64,000 nt of DNA from assembly GCA_018242185.1 (NCBI GenBank), contig JAFECK010000001.1:1-64000 (forward strand). Reading direction: 5' to 3'. Positions 1 to 8,266 of this stretch are shown one piece after another. Numbering within the stretch: the first letter of the stretch is position 1; each line of letters opens with the position of its first letter. The notes under the pieces were generated by a model. That model was given only the letters and a program-made list of their open reading frames with translations, ran no database searches and was not told where the DNA came from. Source of the DNA: Pseudomonadota bacterium. Its GTDB lineage: Bacteria; Pseudomonadota; Alphaproteobacteria; Rickettsiales; Midichloriaceae. The translations under genes were made by a program, and so were the position numbers.

Positions 1-427
1 TCACAAAGCTCACTGTCGTTCCAGTGCGCCTGAGCCGGAAGGACATCCAGAAAATCTCACCAACCGAGCAGCGCCGTATTTTGCGGCCTCAAGAACGGGC
101 AGCTAGTACTAGGCTTCAAAAGTCTAGCTGGCTCTCCGTCCTTGGGATGCCTGCAATATCCTATATTCTCGAGTACGAGAAGTATTGTGTATTGCGGTTT
201 TCAGTGCCACTTTTCGTGCTGATTATCCGAAGCTATTTACTATAGGAAACTGTTCGCCAATCATTAAAAACACGCATAAGTGTGAACCAACCTTAACGCC
301 GTAAAGCATAGAGCTTGCTGAACTACCACAAACAAAAGTTGCACTATTTGCCCTAGCCGTGTAGATTTTGGATAGGACGTTGGTTCTGGCGGGGGAGTAA
401 CTTAGTAAAACTATTGAAAAGGAAAAA
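1..427. other. left-edge region without a recognised gene
   Basis: A plus-strand frame is open from about position 3 and closes at 245; read from an internal GTG at 24 it gives 73 residues, basic at first and hydrophobic at the end. I recognise no family in it, and no NuoG-like sequence, which often precedes nuoH. It could be the tail of a gene cut by the window edge or decayed sequence. Positions 246-427 have stops in all plus frames and hold only the leader of nuoH, whose likely ribosome site is the purine run AAAAGGA just before the ATG at 428. Confidence 0.3.
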
Positions 428-1420
428 ATGGAAGCGTTGAGTTTAGTTCTTACTATCGTGGTGAAAGTGCTAGCGGTGCTGGTGCCGCTAATATTGTGCG
501 TTGCCTATTTGACATGGGCGGAGCGCAAAATACTAGCTGCAATGCAGTTGCGACGCGGCCCCAATGTAGTGGGCCCAGCCGGGTTGTTGCAACCAATTGC
601 AGATGCGGTGAAGCTATTGCTAAAAGAGCCAGTAATACCTAGTAGAGCTGACGGTGTACTTTTTATCATCGCTCCAATGATAACCTTCATCTTGGCTATG
701 ATTGGTTGGGCAGTTATTCCTATAGATGATGGAGTAGTGATCGCAGATATTAATGTTGGCATCCTTTACTTGCTGGCGATCTCCTCACTTGGAGTATACG
801 GTATTATAATTGCCGGCTGGGCGAGCAACTCCAAATACCCATTTCTAGGGGCTATCCGCTCTGCTGCTCAAATGGTGTCTTACGAAATTTCGATCGGTTT
901 GATCATAATATCGGCTTTGCTGGTGACCAAATCTTTAAACCTGAGCGACATAGTTCGGGCACATGCGCATATGCCTTTTTATGTGGAGCTGTTATTATTA
1001 CCGATGATGGTGATCTTCTTTATCTCAATTCTCGCCGAAACCAACCGACATCCATTTGATTTGCCGGAAGCGGAAGCTGAACTAGTGGCAGGCTATAATG
1101 TGGAATATTCCTCCATAGGCTTCGCTCTATTTTTCCTTGGCGAATATGCTAACATGATTCTCATGAGCGCCATGACCGTTATATTATTCATGGGTGGCTG
1201 GCTGCCTCCATTTAATATAAGCTGGCTGGCATTTGTACCTGGCTTTATTTGGTTTGTTTTGAAAATTTGTTTCTGCTTGTTTGTCTTCATATGGGTGAGA
1301 GCTGCGCTACCGCGTTACCGCTACGATCAGTTGATGCGCTTGGGCTGGAAGGTGTTTTTGCCCATATCATTGTTATGGACGGTGTTAATATCAAGCCTGG
1401 TGGTGTTCGCAGGAATTTAG
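428..1420 (+). CDS. nuoH: NADH-quinone oxidoreductase subunit H (complex I)
   Basis: NuoH is the membrane subunit of respiratory complex I that helps form the quinone-binding chamber and links quinone reduction to proton pumping in the inner membrane. The 330-residue product has the family length and about eight hydrophobic helices. The signature [17 protein letters not shown] lies near residues 30-46, and the quinone-site loop [18 protein letters not shown] lies near residues 202-219. No other nuo gene is in view, so the complex I genes are split in this genome. Its TAG stop overlaps the TAA of the convergent cca gene by 3 bases, leaving no room for a separate terminator. The start at 428 follows a purine-rich ribosome site. 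Confidence 0.97.
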   Translation: MEALSLVLTIVVKVLAVLVPLILCVAYLTWAERKILAAMQLRRGPNVVGPAGLLQPIADAVKLLLKEPVIPSRADGVLFIIAPMITFILAMIGWAVIPIDDGVVIADINVGILYLLAISSLGVYGIIIAGWASNSKYPFLGAIRSAAQMVSYEISIGLIIISALLVTKSLNLSDIVRAHAHMPFYVELLLLPMMVIFFISILAETNRHPFDLPEAEAELVAGYNVEYSSIGFALFFLGEYANMILMSAMTVILFMGGWLPPFNISWLAFVPGFIWFVLKICFCLFVFIWVRAALPRYRYDQLMRLGWKVFLPISLLWTVLISSLVVFAGI

Positions 1421-2646
1421 TCTAAGATCTTGTCTAATATAATCCGCATCAAGTCCTGCTTGCTGATACAGAAATCGTGAGCCATCCATATCTTTTTCGC
1501 AACCTTCAACGCTCTGCCTATTCCTTCTTTGGCGATACCAACGGCAATAAGATCGTGGCCGTTGATAGGTAGAGCAACTGGTTGGTAGCTAACAGCCATT
1601 TTCTCCAGTTCCTCTATTTTAGCTAGCGGAATCTTCTCGCTAGTTGCAAGCAGCTTTATATAATGCAGGTAAAACGACAAACCGGAAGCAAATATTTGGC
1701 GCTTATGTATATTAACCGGTTGGTGTAGGTGCTGCAGTGGATATTTCTTAGCGCTCGTCCTATCGCAAAGCTGCGTTAGCACTTTAATCTCTTTATTGCT
1801 AAGCCGCCAATTAGCAGAGATTACCTCTACGGCTGCTTCTGGCGCAGCAGTAGTTAGCATAGTGGCTGCCAAATTTGCGAGATAATCCAAACCAAACTGG
1901 ATATCTGCTATATCTGTAGGGCGAATATCAGTCATGCCTATATACGATCCAACTCCTCCATCCAGCATAATCTGCAACACTTTGCACGCATGAGGCGCCA
2001 CTAATAGCTTACACATTTCTTGTCTTACCCGTTCCCGAGAAAGGGTGGCAATATTACCGGCCAATGTAATTGCTGCACCCATACTAGGTTGGTCAATACA
2101 CTCAAGCCCCATATTTGCCAGCATGCGGAAATAGCGCAATATACGCAGAGCATCTTCCTCAATGCGCCTAACAGGATTTCCCACGAAGCGCACAACATTG
2201 CGGCTGATGTCGTTCAAGCCATCGTAATAGTCGTATATGTTGCCGTCTAGATCCATGAACATTGCGTTTATGGTGAAATCTCGTCTTGCAGCATCTTCAT
2301 CCCATCTATCAGTAAATTCAATAGATGCCCAGCGGCCATAACAATCTATATCCTTGCGCAAAGTAGTAATCTCGCATATCTGTCCTGGTTGATAGATCGC
2401 ACTAATAGTGCCGTGCTCTATTCCAGTAGGGATAGTCTTTATGCTGCGTGCCGCAAGCAATCGCTGTACTTCTGTGGGAGCAAGCGAAGTCGCTAGATCG
2501 ACATCTACGCCCTCACGGTCAAGCAAAATGTCTCTAACCGTGCCACCCACAATCCTCGTAGTTTCATTGCCTCCCAAATAACGCACCACTTTTCCTATTT
2601 GCTTGTGTGGAAACCAAGATGGTATAGACATGCGCATGGTTTTCAT
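1417..2646 (-). CDS. cca: CCA tRNA nucleotidyltransferase / poly(A) polymerase family
   Basis: A class II nucleotidyltransferase that adds or repairs the CCA 3' end of tRNAs. The N-terminal head domain is clear: [12 protein letters not shown] near residues 31-42 followed by the metal-binding pair DVDLAT, then the [12 protein letters not shown] motif near residue 121 and the [12 protein letters not shown] motif near residue 164, which binds the incoming nucleotide. At 409 residues it fits the alphaproteobacterial form, which does the whole CCA addition. Poly(A) polymerase activity cannot be excluded from sequence. cutA starts 4 bases beyond its 5' end, so the two probably share the promoter upstream of cutA. 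Confidence 0.93.
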   Translation of the reverse strand: MKTMRMSIPSWFPHKQIGKVVRYLGGNETTRIVGGTVRDILLDREGVDVDLATSLAPTEVQRLLAARSIKTIPTGIEHGTISAIYQPGQICEITTLRKDIDCYGRWASIEFTDRWDEDAARRDFTINAMFMDLDGNIYDYYDGLNDISRNVVRFVGNPVRRIEEDALRILRYFRMLANMGLECIDQPSMGAAITLAGNIATLSRERVRQEMCKLLVAPHACKVLQIMLDGGVGSYIGMTDIRPTDIADIQFGLDYLANLAATMLTTAAPEAAVEVISANWRLSNKEIKVLTQLCDRTSAKKYPLQHLHQPVNIHKRQIFASGLSFYLHYIKLLATSEKIPLAKIEELEKMAVSYQPVALPINGHDLIAVGIAKEGIGRALKVAKKIWMAHDFCISKQDLMRIILDKILD

Positions 2647-2650
2647 GAAA

Positions 2651-2947
2651 TTAATCCCCGATTAATGCTTTAGGTACCGCCTCACCCACAAATATATCTT
2701 GGTATGGGTGATACTTGACTAGCAACTCTTTAGCTTTTACTAACATTTCTGGCTTCAGCTTTATACAAATAGCTGCTTCACCTTCTTCGTGTACCTTATC
2801 TTCCCAGCGATATATAGAGAAAACTTGTGGAATTATATTCACACATTCCACAACCTCTGCTTCTATCAGCTTCTTAGCTAGATCTTTAGCACTCTCCACA
2901 TCAGTAATTGTTGTATAAAGCCATATTAGCTCAGTAAGTTTTGCCAT
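2651..2947 (-). CDS. cutA: CutA1 divalent-cation tolerance protein
   Basis: A small trimeric cytosolic protein of the PII-like fold, linked by E. coli genetics to copper tolerance. The biochemical role remains unclear. The 98 residues show the family pattern: an opening strand ending in TT near residue 13, ECVNIIPQVFSIYRWEDKV near residues 34-52, and a C-terminal KYHPYQDIF segment. It is followed after 4 bases by cca, and a good sigma-70-like promoter lies about 75 bp upstream. Confidence 0.9.
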   Translation of the reverse strand: MAKLTELIWLYTTITDVESAKDLAKKLIEAEVVECVNIIPQVFSIYRWEDKVHEEGEAAICIKLKPEMLVKAKELLVKYHPYQDIFVGEAVPKALIGD

Positions 2948-3021
2948 GTGTATATTCCCCCTGCAGCCTGAGGCGGTAATTTCTATTTATTCTTTGTAGT
3001 TATCTTTTAACTACGCTCTCT

Positions 3022-3049
3022 AGTATATAGCACGTAAACTTTGTATCAA
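3022..3049 (-). promoter_or_regulatory. putative sigma-70 promoter of cutA-cca
   Basis: On the minus strand, TTGATA (3044-3049) and TATACT (3022-3027) are separated by 16 bp, each 5 of 6 to consensus. Transcription would start near 3015 and give a leader of about 70 nt. A 7-bp inverted repeat (GTAGTTA / TAACTAC, 2997-3015) sits at the expected start of that leader. Confidence 0.5.
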
Positions 3050-3114
3050 TGCCAAAGATCTACGCAGAGATACTCGCTCCAAGGAGAAAACAATTGCTAT
3101 TATGATAAGAGTAT

Positions 3115-3159
3115 GGGGAGCGAACCAGGGCGCTCCCCCTGCCTTCCAGAAGGCTTTTT
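3115..3159 (+). terminator. double hairpin with T run, intrinsic-terminator-like
   Basis: GGGGAGCG (3115-3122) pairs with CGCTCCCC (3131-3138) across an 8-nt loop. It is followed by GCCTT/AAGGC (3141-3154) around CCAG and then five T residues. The order fits an intrinsic terminator on the plus strand only; read on the other strand the T run is missing. No plus-strand gene lies upstream, which hints at an unannotated short transcript. Confidence 0.4.
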
Positions 3160-3308
3160 GCCACTCTACGAAGCAGACCGTTGTCTCGAAAAGCTGCTAT
3201 AATAGGCCTATCTTCGTGTCTCGGGGGGAATGGTATACGTCCATGCCTTATATGTCAAGCAGTTAATGGAAAAACGCAGCATTTTCTTATACTAATACGA
3301 ATTGTCGA

Positions 3309-3331
3309 AATATTTTATGTCATAAAATATT
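3309..3331. repeat. 23-bp AT-rich palindrome after bioA
   Basis: AATATTTTATG (3309-3319) and CATAAAATATT (3321-3331) are perfect inverted repeats around a single T. The site is 17 bp past the bioA stop. It could be a protein-binding site or a weak transcript-end hairpin. There is no T run on the minus strand. Confidence 0.5.
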
Positions 3332-3347
3332 AAAAATACTTGATGCT

Positions 3348-4679
3348 TTAAGTCCCTTTAAGGATGGATTGAAGTATTATATCCATTTTGTTATATACCA
3401 CCCTTAACTCTTCTGTAGTAACGCAATATGGCGGTAATAGGTAAATGGTATTTCCCAAAGGCCTTATGATCAGACCATTATCTAAAAATGCTTTTTTTAA
3501 AATTTGCCCGTTTTGGTAATCATAGCCAATTGCAGGTTCTGCAAAATCGAAGGCTGCGATAGTTCCGCATACTCTAGGCTTATGAATATATGATTTTTCA
3601 GCAGACAGAGCAAATAAACATTGAATATGAGCATCGTTAATTTGACTAATAGAAGTTTTTGTTTTTAAATCACTCAATAATTCCAGAGAAGCAATGGCGG
3701 CAGCACACCCTAACGGGTTAGCACTATAAGAATGTCCGTGTGCGAATGCTCGACTAAAGTCTCCAAGGAAAGAGTTATAGATTTGCTCTGTGGTTATGGT
3801 TAGGGCTAATGGTAAAAAGCCACCTGATAACCCCTTAGATAAGCAAAGAAAATCAGGCTCAGACACCTGTTGATAAGCAAACATAGTGCCAGTGCGTCCA
3901 AATCCTGTCATTACTTCATCAAAAATAACCAAAATCCCATACGATCTAACTATATGCATCACTTGTTTTAGGAACTCAGGCCTACACATGCGCATGCCTC
4001 CTGCTCCCTGCACCAATGGCTCTATAATAAACGCTGCAATTTTATGATGTGTATCGTTTAGTATAGCGTTTAGGTGCTGAAGATATACTTCTTCCCGGGT
4101 TTCACAGCCGGCATCCCCTTCCCATGTGGCCGCGAATGGCGCTGCAATTATTTCAAACAGCAAGTTTTCAAATGGCTTATAAAAGCCAGAAGTACGACCA
4201 AGACTCATAGCACCCACTGTATCCCCATGATATCCCCCTTCAAAACTAAGGAACATAGTACGTTGGTACTCACCTTGATTATACCAATATTGATATGCCA
4301 TTTTTAAAGCAGCTTCTACAGCGGTAGAACCATTATCTGCAAAGAAGAACCGCCTCAATGATGGGGCTAGCTCAAGCCGTAAGTTTTCGCACAACATAAC
4401 CGCAGGCTCATGCGTAAACCCTGCAAACATTACTTGCTCTAGCTTCTGGGCTTGTTCATATATCGCTCTTGCTATATGCGGATGTGAGTGACCATGCAGG
4501 TTAACCCACCAACTGGATACCATATCCCAATATTCTTTATCATTCTCATCGTAAAGGCGTAAGCCTTGCCCACGCACTATGGGTATAGGTAGTGCAGCTA
4601 CTTTTTCTTGAGTAAAAGGATGCCATATAATGGCTTTATCTCTTTCGGCTAAATTCTTAACAGTCATGTAAGTTCTCAA
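3348..4679 (-). CDS. bioA: adenosylmethionine-8-amino-7-oxononanoate aminotransferase
   Basis: A PLP enzyme that transfers the amino group of S-adenosylmethionine to KAPA to make DAPA, the third biotin ring-assembly step. Visible marks are IWHPFTQEK near the N-terminus, DMVSSWWVNLHGHSHP around residues 52-67, the class III aminotransferase stretch VIFDEVMTGFGRTG near 252-265, and the PLP lysine in CLSKGLSGGFLPLAL near 280-294. At 443 residues it is slightly longer than usual. The ATG at 4667 (Met5) is an alternative start. It overlaps the end of bioD by 23 bases and is the last gene of the bioF-C-D-A unit. Confidence 0.96.
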   Translation of the reverse strand: MRTYMTVKNLAERDKAIIWHPFTQEKVAALPIPIVRGQGLRLYDENDKEYWDMVSSWWVNLHGHSHPHIARAIYEQAQKLEQVMFAGFTHEPAVMLCENLRLELAPSLRRFFFADNGSTAVEAALKMAYQYWYNQGEYQRTMFLSFEGGYHGDTVGAMSLGRTSGFYKPFENLLFEIIAAPFAATWEGDAGCETREEVYLQHLNAILNDTHHKIAAFIIEPLVQGAGGMRMCRPEFLKQVMHIVRSYGILVIFDEVMTGFGRTGTMFAYQQVSEPDFLCLSKGLSGGFLPLALTITTEQIYNSFLGDFSRAFAHGHSYSANPLGCAAAIASLELLSDLKTKTSISQINDAHIQCLFALSAEKSYIHKPRVCGTIAAFDFAEPAIGYDYQNGQILKKAFLDNGLIIRPLGNTIYLLPPYCVTTEELRVVYNKMDIILQSILKGT

Positions 4680-5298
4680 CTGTTTGTTTTAATAATATAG
4701 GGAGTTCTAATCGCTGCAGCCGTGGAGCAGTTAAACTTCCAATCATTGGCATTTCTGCTAAAACTTTTATGCGACCATAATGTTCTATCGCACTGCGGTT
4801 ATCAGCGTTAGCCGTACCATTCATAATAATACCTAGAACCTTAACATTGCGTGCCCGAAAGGCTTCTAAGCTTAGTAGCGTATGATTTATGGTGCCCAGC
4901 GTAGTGCGAGCCACTAAAATTACTGGCATGCTGAGCTGCTTAATAAGATCTATCATAAGGTATTTACTATTTATAGGTGTTAAAACGCCGCCGGCACCTT
5001 CGGTTATTAAGCATTTATTGCTAGGCACTAAGATACTTTCGAGAGATATTTCTTCATTCTCTATTTGTGCTGCCAGATGTGGTGATACCGGAGCTTTATA
5101 ACAATAAGACTCCCTGTGAGTATTTATGCCTCCAACTTCACGTATAAGCTCACTATCTGTACCATTGATAGAACCTGTTTGTATAGGTTTCCAATACTCA
5201 GCCTTTAATTGATTGCATAGCCAAGCCGAAACAAAGGTTTTTCCAACTTCAGTGTCGGTACCTGCTATGAATATTCTATTATGGCTTTCATGTATCAT
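4657..5298 (-). CDS. bioD: dethiobiotin synthetase
   Basis: An ATP-dependent carboxylase that closes the ureido ring of DAPA to give dethiobiotin. The P-loop variant GTDTEVGKT is at residues 13-21, the substrate-binding KPIQTGS at about 37-43 and TEGAGGVLTPI near 99-109. The length of 213 residues is normal. It starts 2 bases after bioC ends and runs into bioA, so translation of these genes is likely coupled. Confidence 0.96.
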   Translation of the reverse strand: MIHESHNRIFIAGTDTEVGKTFVSAWLCNQLKAEYWKPIQTGSINGTDSELIREVGGINTHRESYCYKAPVSPHLAAQIENEEISLESILVPSNKCLITEGAGGVLTPINSKYLMIDLIKQLSMPVILVARTTLGTINHTLLSLEAFRARNVKVLGIIMNGTANADNRSAIEHYGRIKVLAEMPMIGSLTAPRLQRLELPILLKQTVENLHDC

Positions 5299-5300
5299 AA

Positions 5301-6056
5301 CTATTTCCGTAGAATTACGAAGCAGAGCTGATATTTGGTGAGGAGCCTGCCCCTCTCTTGCCTCAACATTGATAATAATTTAGGGCAATGCACCGAATTA
5401 CTAAGGTTTGCCCCCAATTGCTTCACATATCTGATGAAAGCAAGGGGCGAATCCATATCAAGCTCTACCTCCTTACGCAATAACCATAGATCCCGTGGAT
5501 TAATGTTTGCACACACTTGCGCTAATTCTTCATATTTGTAGTAGCTAGGTCGGAGAAACTGTGCCCCATAAAAGTCGCACAATTCCCACCATTCTGAAAA
5601 GGTTCCATCCAATAAAATTGAGAATGCTAATATTTCACTATTAGAGGAAAGTCTATTTATCGTGATCGGCAGGTCTTCAAACCATTGGAACGCCATGTTA
5701 GAAATCGTTAATTCATTGGGCATAAACTTACACTTTTCTGCGTCGCCAATTTGATAGGAAATATTAGAAAAGTGCTGTAATTTCTTAACAGCATTATTTA
5801 GCATTTTAGGCTCTATGTCATTGAGAATATATGTGCTATTAGGAAAAAAGGGCAGAAGGTTTTCAACCACATAACCTGTACCTGACCCAACATCAAGGAT
5901 GCGATTAGGATAAAAAACTGGATATTGCTTAATCAAGCTATCAACTAATGTTTTTGCCGCCGCCTTTTGCACCCACGCTACTTGCTCATATGTTTGGGCA
6001 CCTTGAGCGAAGCTAGGTAAAAAATCAGATATCTTATCATGCATAGTTAGTTTCAT
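5301..6056 (-). CDS. bioC: malonyl-ACP O-methyltransferase
   Basis: A class I SAM methyltransferase. In the BioC-BioH route it caps malonyl-ACP as a methyl ester so that fatty acid synthase can build the pimeloyl chain. The glycine-rich SAM motif ILDVGSGTG is at about residues 53-61, and the downstream ISNMAFQWFEDLP region (near 128-140) is typical of BioC. The N-terminal SFAQGAQTYEQVAWVQ matches the family's opening. The length is 251 residues. The gene that should remove the methyl group (bioH, bioG, bioJ or similar) is not in this cluster. Confidence 0.9.
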   Translation of the reverse strand: MKLTMHDKISDFLPSFAQGAQTYEQVAWVQKAAAKTLVDSLIKQYPVFYPNRILDVGSGTGYVVENLLPFFPNSTYILNDIEPKMLNNAVKKLQHFSNISYQIGDAEKCKFMPNELTISNMAFQWFEDLPITINRLSSNSEILAFSILLDGTFSEWWELCDFYGAQFLRPSYYKYEELAQVCANINPRDLWLLRKEVELDMDSPLAFIRYVKQLGANLSNSVHCPKLLSMLRQERGRLLTKYQLCFVILRK

Positions 6057-6058
6057 TT

Positions 6059-7225
6059 TTACTCCAATTCTTGGCGCAGTCCTTTCATGCTTAATAACAA
6101 TCTCTCTATATCTTTTTCGGTGTGCTTTAAAGTTAAAGCAATCCTAATACGTGAACTTGCGGGCGGCACTGTAGGTGGTCTTATAGTGGACACCAGTATT
6201 TTACGATGTGCTAACAATTCTTTAGCATGCATCGCCTTCTGTTCGCCGCCTAGTATAATAGGGAATATATGCGCATTGGAAGCGCCGGTGTTAAATCCAA
6301 GCTCTTTTAGTTTTGTTCTTAAGATATTTGCCATACTAAGCAGCTTGATTCTTTCAGATTGAAGGTCGCCCACTATTGTCCAGGCTCGCAGTGCCGCACC
6401 TATAACCATTGGAGGTAAAGCAGTAGAGTATATGAACCCAGCGCATTTGTTGAGTAAATAGTCCTTTAGCACAGACGAACCAGCTACATATGCCCCAAAT
6501 ACACCAAGTGCCTTACTAAAAGTACCCATTATCATATGAGGAATGTGCCGCATGTTTAACCCACTAGATAGGCCATAACCAGAAGGTCCAAGAATCCCTA
6601 TTGCGTGGGCTTCGTCCAAATATAAGAAGGCATTGTATTTTTCTACTAAGCTAATAAGTCTAGATAGATCAACAGCATCTCCTTCCATGCCGTGCAATGA
6701 TTCAGTGAGTATAAACTTAGGCCGTGGATCATTTGCGTACAATGCAAGTAATTCCTGTAAATCAGTCAGGTCGTTATGCTGATACCTAACTAGATGCGCG
6801 CCAGAAAGTTTAATGCCCTGATATATACTCGCATGAACTCCTTTATCACAGAACGCAATTGCCTGTTGTTTTATTATTTGTTTGTTTAAAAGAGCAGCCA
6901 CAACGGCAAGATTTGCTTGGTATCCCGAGTTTAATACCAACGCGCTTTCCGTATTGTGACTCTTTGCTATCTGTGATTCAAGTTGGGAAAACAAATCATA
7001 GTTGCCAGAAAGAAGCCGAGAACCTGTACTGCCTAAGCCAAACTCTTGCATCGCATTGTTAGCTGCCTTCATAACGCTGGAGTTACTGTTCAAAGTTAAA
7101 TAATCGTTATTGGAAAAATCTAGGTAATCTCCAGACTCTCTAATTTGTAAGCATCGCCACTGCTCTTTTTCTTGCGTAGCAGCCAAATATTCTTTATAAG
7201 GCTGGTATAACATATTCGCTTTCAT
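6059..7225 (-). CDS. bioF: 8-amino-7-oxononanoate synthase
   Basis: A PLP enzyme that condenses pimeloyl thioester with L-alanine to make KAPA. The open frame reaches back to 7357, but the alignable protein begins at the ATG at 7225 ([13 protein letters not shown]), giving 388 residues, the usual length. The earlier part lies inside bioB. Motifs include [23 protein letters not shown], the PLP-site [10 protein letters not shown], and the Schiff-base lysine in GTFSKALG. It leads the bioF-C-D-A unit. Its start codon is only 3 bp from the divergent bioB start and has no clear ribosome site, so its promoter must lie inside bioB. Confidence 0.95.
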   Translation of the reverse strand: MKANMLYQPYKEYLAATQEKEQWRCLQIRESGDYLDFSNNDYLTLNSNSSVMKAANNAMQEFGLGSTGSRLLSGNYDLFSQLESQIAKSHNTESALVLNSGYQANLAVVAALLNKQIIKQQAIAFCDKGVHASIYQGIKLSGAHLVRYQHNDLTDLQELLALYANDPRPKFILTESLHGMEGDAVDLSRLISLVEKYNAFLYLDEAHAIGILGPSGYGLSSGLNMRHIPHMIMGTFSKALGVFGAYVAGSSVLKDYLLNKCAGFIYSTALPPMVIGAALRAWTIVGDLQSERIKLLSMANILRTKLKELGFNTGASNAHIFPIILGGEQKAMHAKELLAHRKILVSTIRPPTVPPASSRIRIALTLKHTEKDIERLLLSMKGLRQELE

Positions 7226-7228
7226 AGA

Positions 7229-8185
7229 ATGCACAATATAACTGCTGAACAGTGGACTTTTGAGAAAGCACGCTTCATATTTGATCTGCCTTTCGTAGAG
7301 TTGATTTATAGGGCACAAAGCAAGCATAGGGAGCACTTTGATCCCACTGTCGTGCAAGTTAGCACACTTTTAAATATAAAAACAGGGGGCTGCCCTGAGA
7401 ACTGCGCATATTGCCCACAGTCTGCACATTATAATACTGGTTTAAAAAGAGAGCCTTTAATGCCGCTTGAGGAAGTAATAGCTGCGGCCACAAATGCTAA
7501 AACGCTTGGCAGCACTCGATTTTGCATGGGCGCCGCCTGGCGAGGCCCTGCAGATAGAGATTTAGAACCCGTCTGCGACATGATTAGAGCGGTCAAGGCC
7601 CAAGGTCTTGAGACTTGCGCCACTCTAGGATTACTAACTGACTCGCAAGCACTAAAATTGAAAGACGCCGGCCTCGATTTTTACAATCATAACATAGACA
7701 CTTCTGAAGAATATTATCCCGAAATAATAAGCACCCGTACCTTTGCGGAGCGCCTAGAAACCCTTGAGCATGTGAGGAATGCAGGCATCAAAACATGCTG
7801 TGGGGGGATCCTAGGCATGGGGGAATCCAATGATGACAGAATAAGAATGTTGTTAGTCCTTGTTTCCTTGCCTAGCCCACCAGAATCGGTTCCTATTAAC
7901 AAGCTTATTCGAATACCCGGAACGCCCCTTGCGAATGCTGCAGAGATAGATCCGCTAGATTTCGTGCGCACTATAGCGCTTACGCGCATTCTGATGCCCA
8001 AATCCTATATAAGGCTTTCGGCGGGACGGGAAAATATGGGGGAAGAGCTGCAATCTTTGTGTTTCTTAGCCGGGGCAAACTCTATATTTTTCGGTGAAAA
8101 GCTCCTAACAGCTCCCAATCCTCAGCCCCAAGAAGATGTGCGTCTATTTAATAGACTTGGCATGCGCATACAAGAAGCGAGTTAA
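7229..8185 (+). CDS. bioB: biotin synthase
   Basis: A radical SAM enzyme that inserts sulfur into dethiobiotin to make biotin. The [4Fe-4S] motif [11 protein letters not shown] is at about residues 55-65 (CxxxCxxC). [19 protein letters not shown] and the [12 protein letters not shown] region follow, all diagnostic of BioB. The 318 residues are close to the core family length. It is divergent from bioF with 3 bp between start codons, reversing the E. coli layout where bioA is the divergent gene. No strong ribosome site is visible before the ATG. Confidence 0.97.
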   Translation: MHNITAEQWTFEKARFIFDLPFVELIYRAQSKHREHFDPTVVQVSTLLNIKTGGCPENCAYCPQSAHYNTGLKREPLMPLEEVIAAATNAKTLGSTRFCMGAAWRGPADRDLEPVCDMIRAVKAQGLETCATLGLLTDSQALKLKDAGLDFYNHNIDTSEEYYPEIISTRTFAERLETLEHVRNAGIKTCCGGILGMGESNDDRIRMLLVLVSLPSPPESVPINKLIRIPGTPLANAAEIDPLDFVRTIALTRILMPKSYIRLSAGRENMGEELQSLCFLAGANSIFFGEKLLTAPNPQPQEDVRLFNRLGMRIQEAS

Positions 8186-8233
8186 TTCGCTATCATAATC
8201 AAAAACTTGAAATTTTATCTTGCTCGTGAGATA

Positions 8234-8247
8234 CTTAATATATTAAG
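8234..8247. repeat. 14-bp palindrome upstream of pilB-like gene
   Basis: CTTAATATATTAAG is a perfect palindrome 20 bp before the start of the pilus ATPase gene, in an 81-bp gap. TTGAAA at 8207-8212 may be a -35 element, but the spacing to a -10 is not clean. This may be a regulator site for the pilus operon. Confidence 0.35.
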
Positions 8248-8266
8248 AGAATATTGAGAAGATAAT

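Larger units (their letters stand above)
2948..3347. other. 400-bp gap between cutA and bioA with several hairpins
   Basis: No protein gene is visible. Besides the cutA promoter it holds a double hairpin with a T run on the plus strand (3115-3159), a nested inverted repeat (ACGAAG / CTTCGT outside AGCAG / CTGCT, about 3166-3217) and a 23-bp AT-rich palindrome (3309-3331). TATGATA (about 3100) just before the double hairpin could be a -10 element. The whole could be a small RNA gene with its terminator, but the window has no gene reading into it from the left on the plus strand, so this is only a suggestion. Confidence 0.35.

Noticed and set aside
3115-3217. Signal recognition particle RNA or tmRNA in the cutA-bioA gap
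   Set aside because: The conserved SRP apical motif and tmRNA acceptor/T-arm sequence were not found on either strand.
7226-7357. Upstream extension of bioF
   Set aside because: The frame is open back to 7357, but that part is inside bioB on the other strand and does not resemble BioF. The ATG at 7225 gives the family length.
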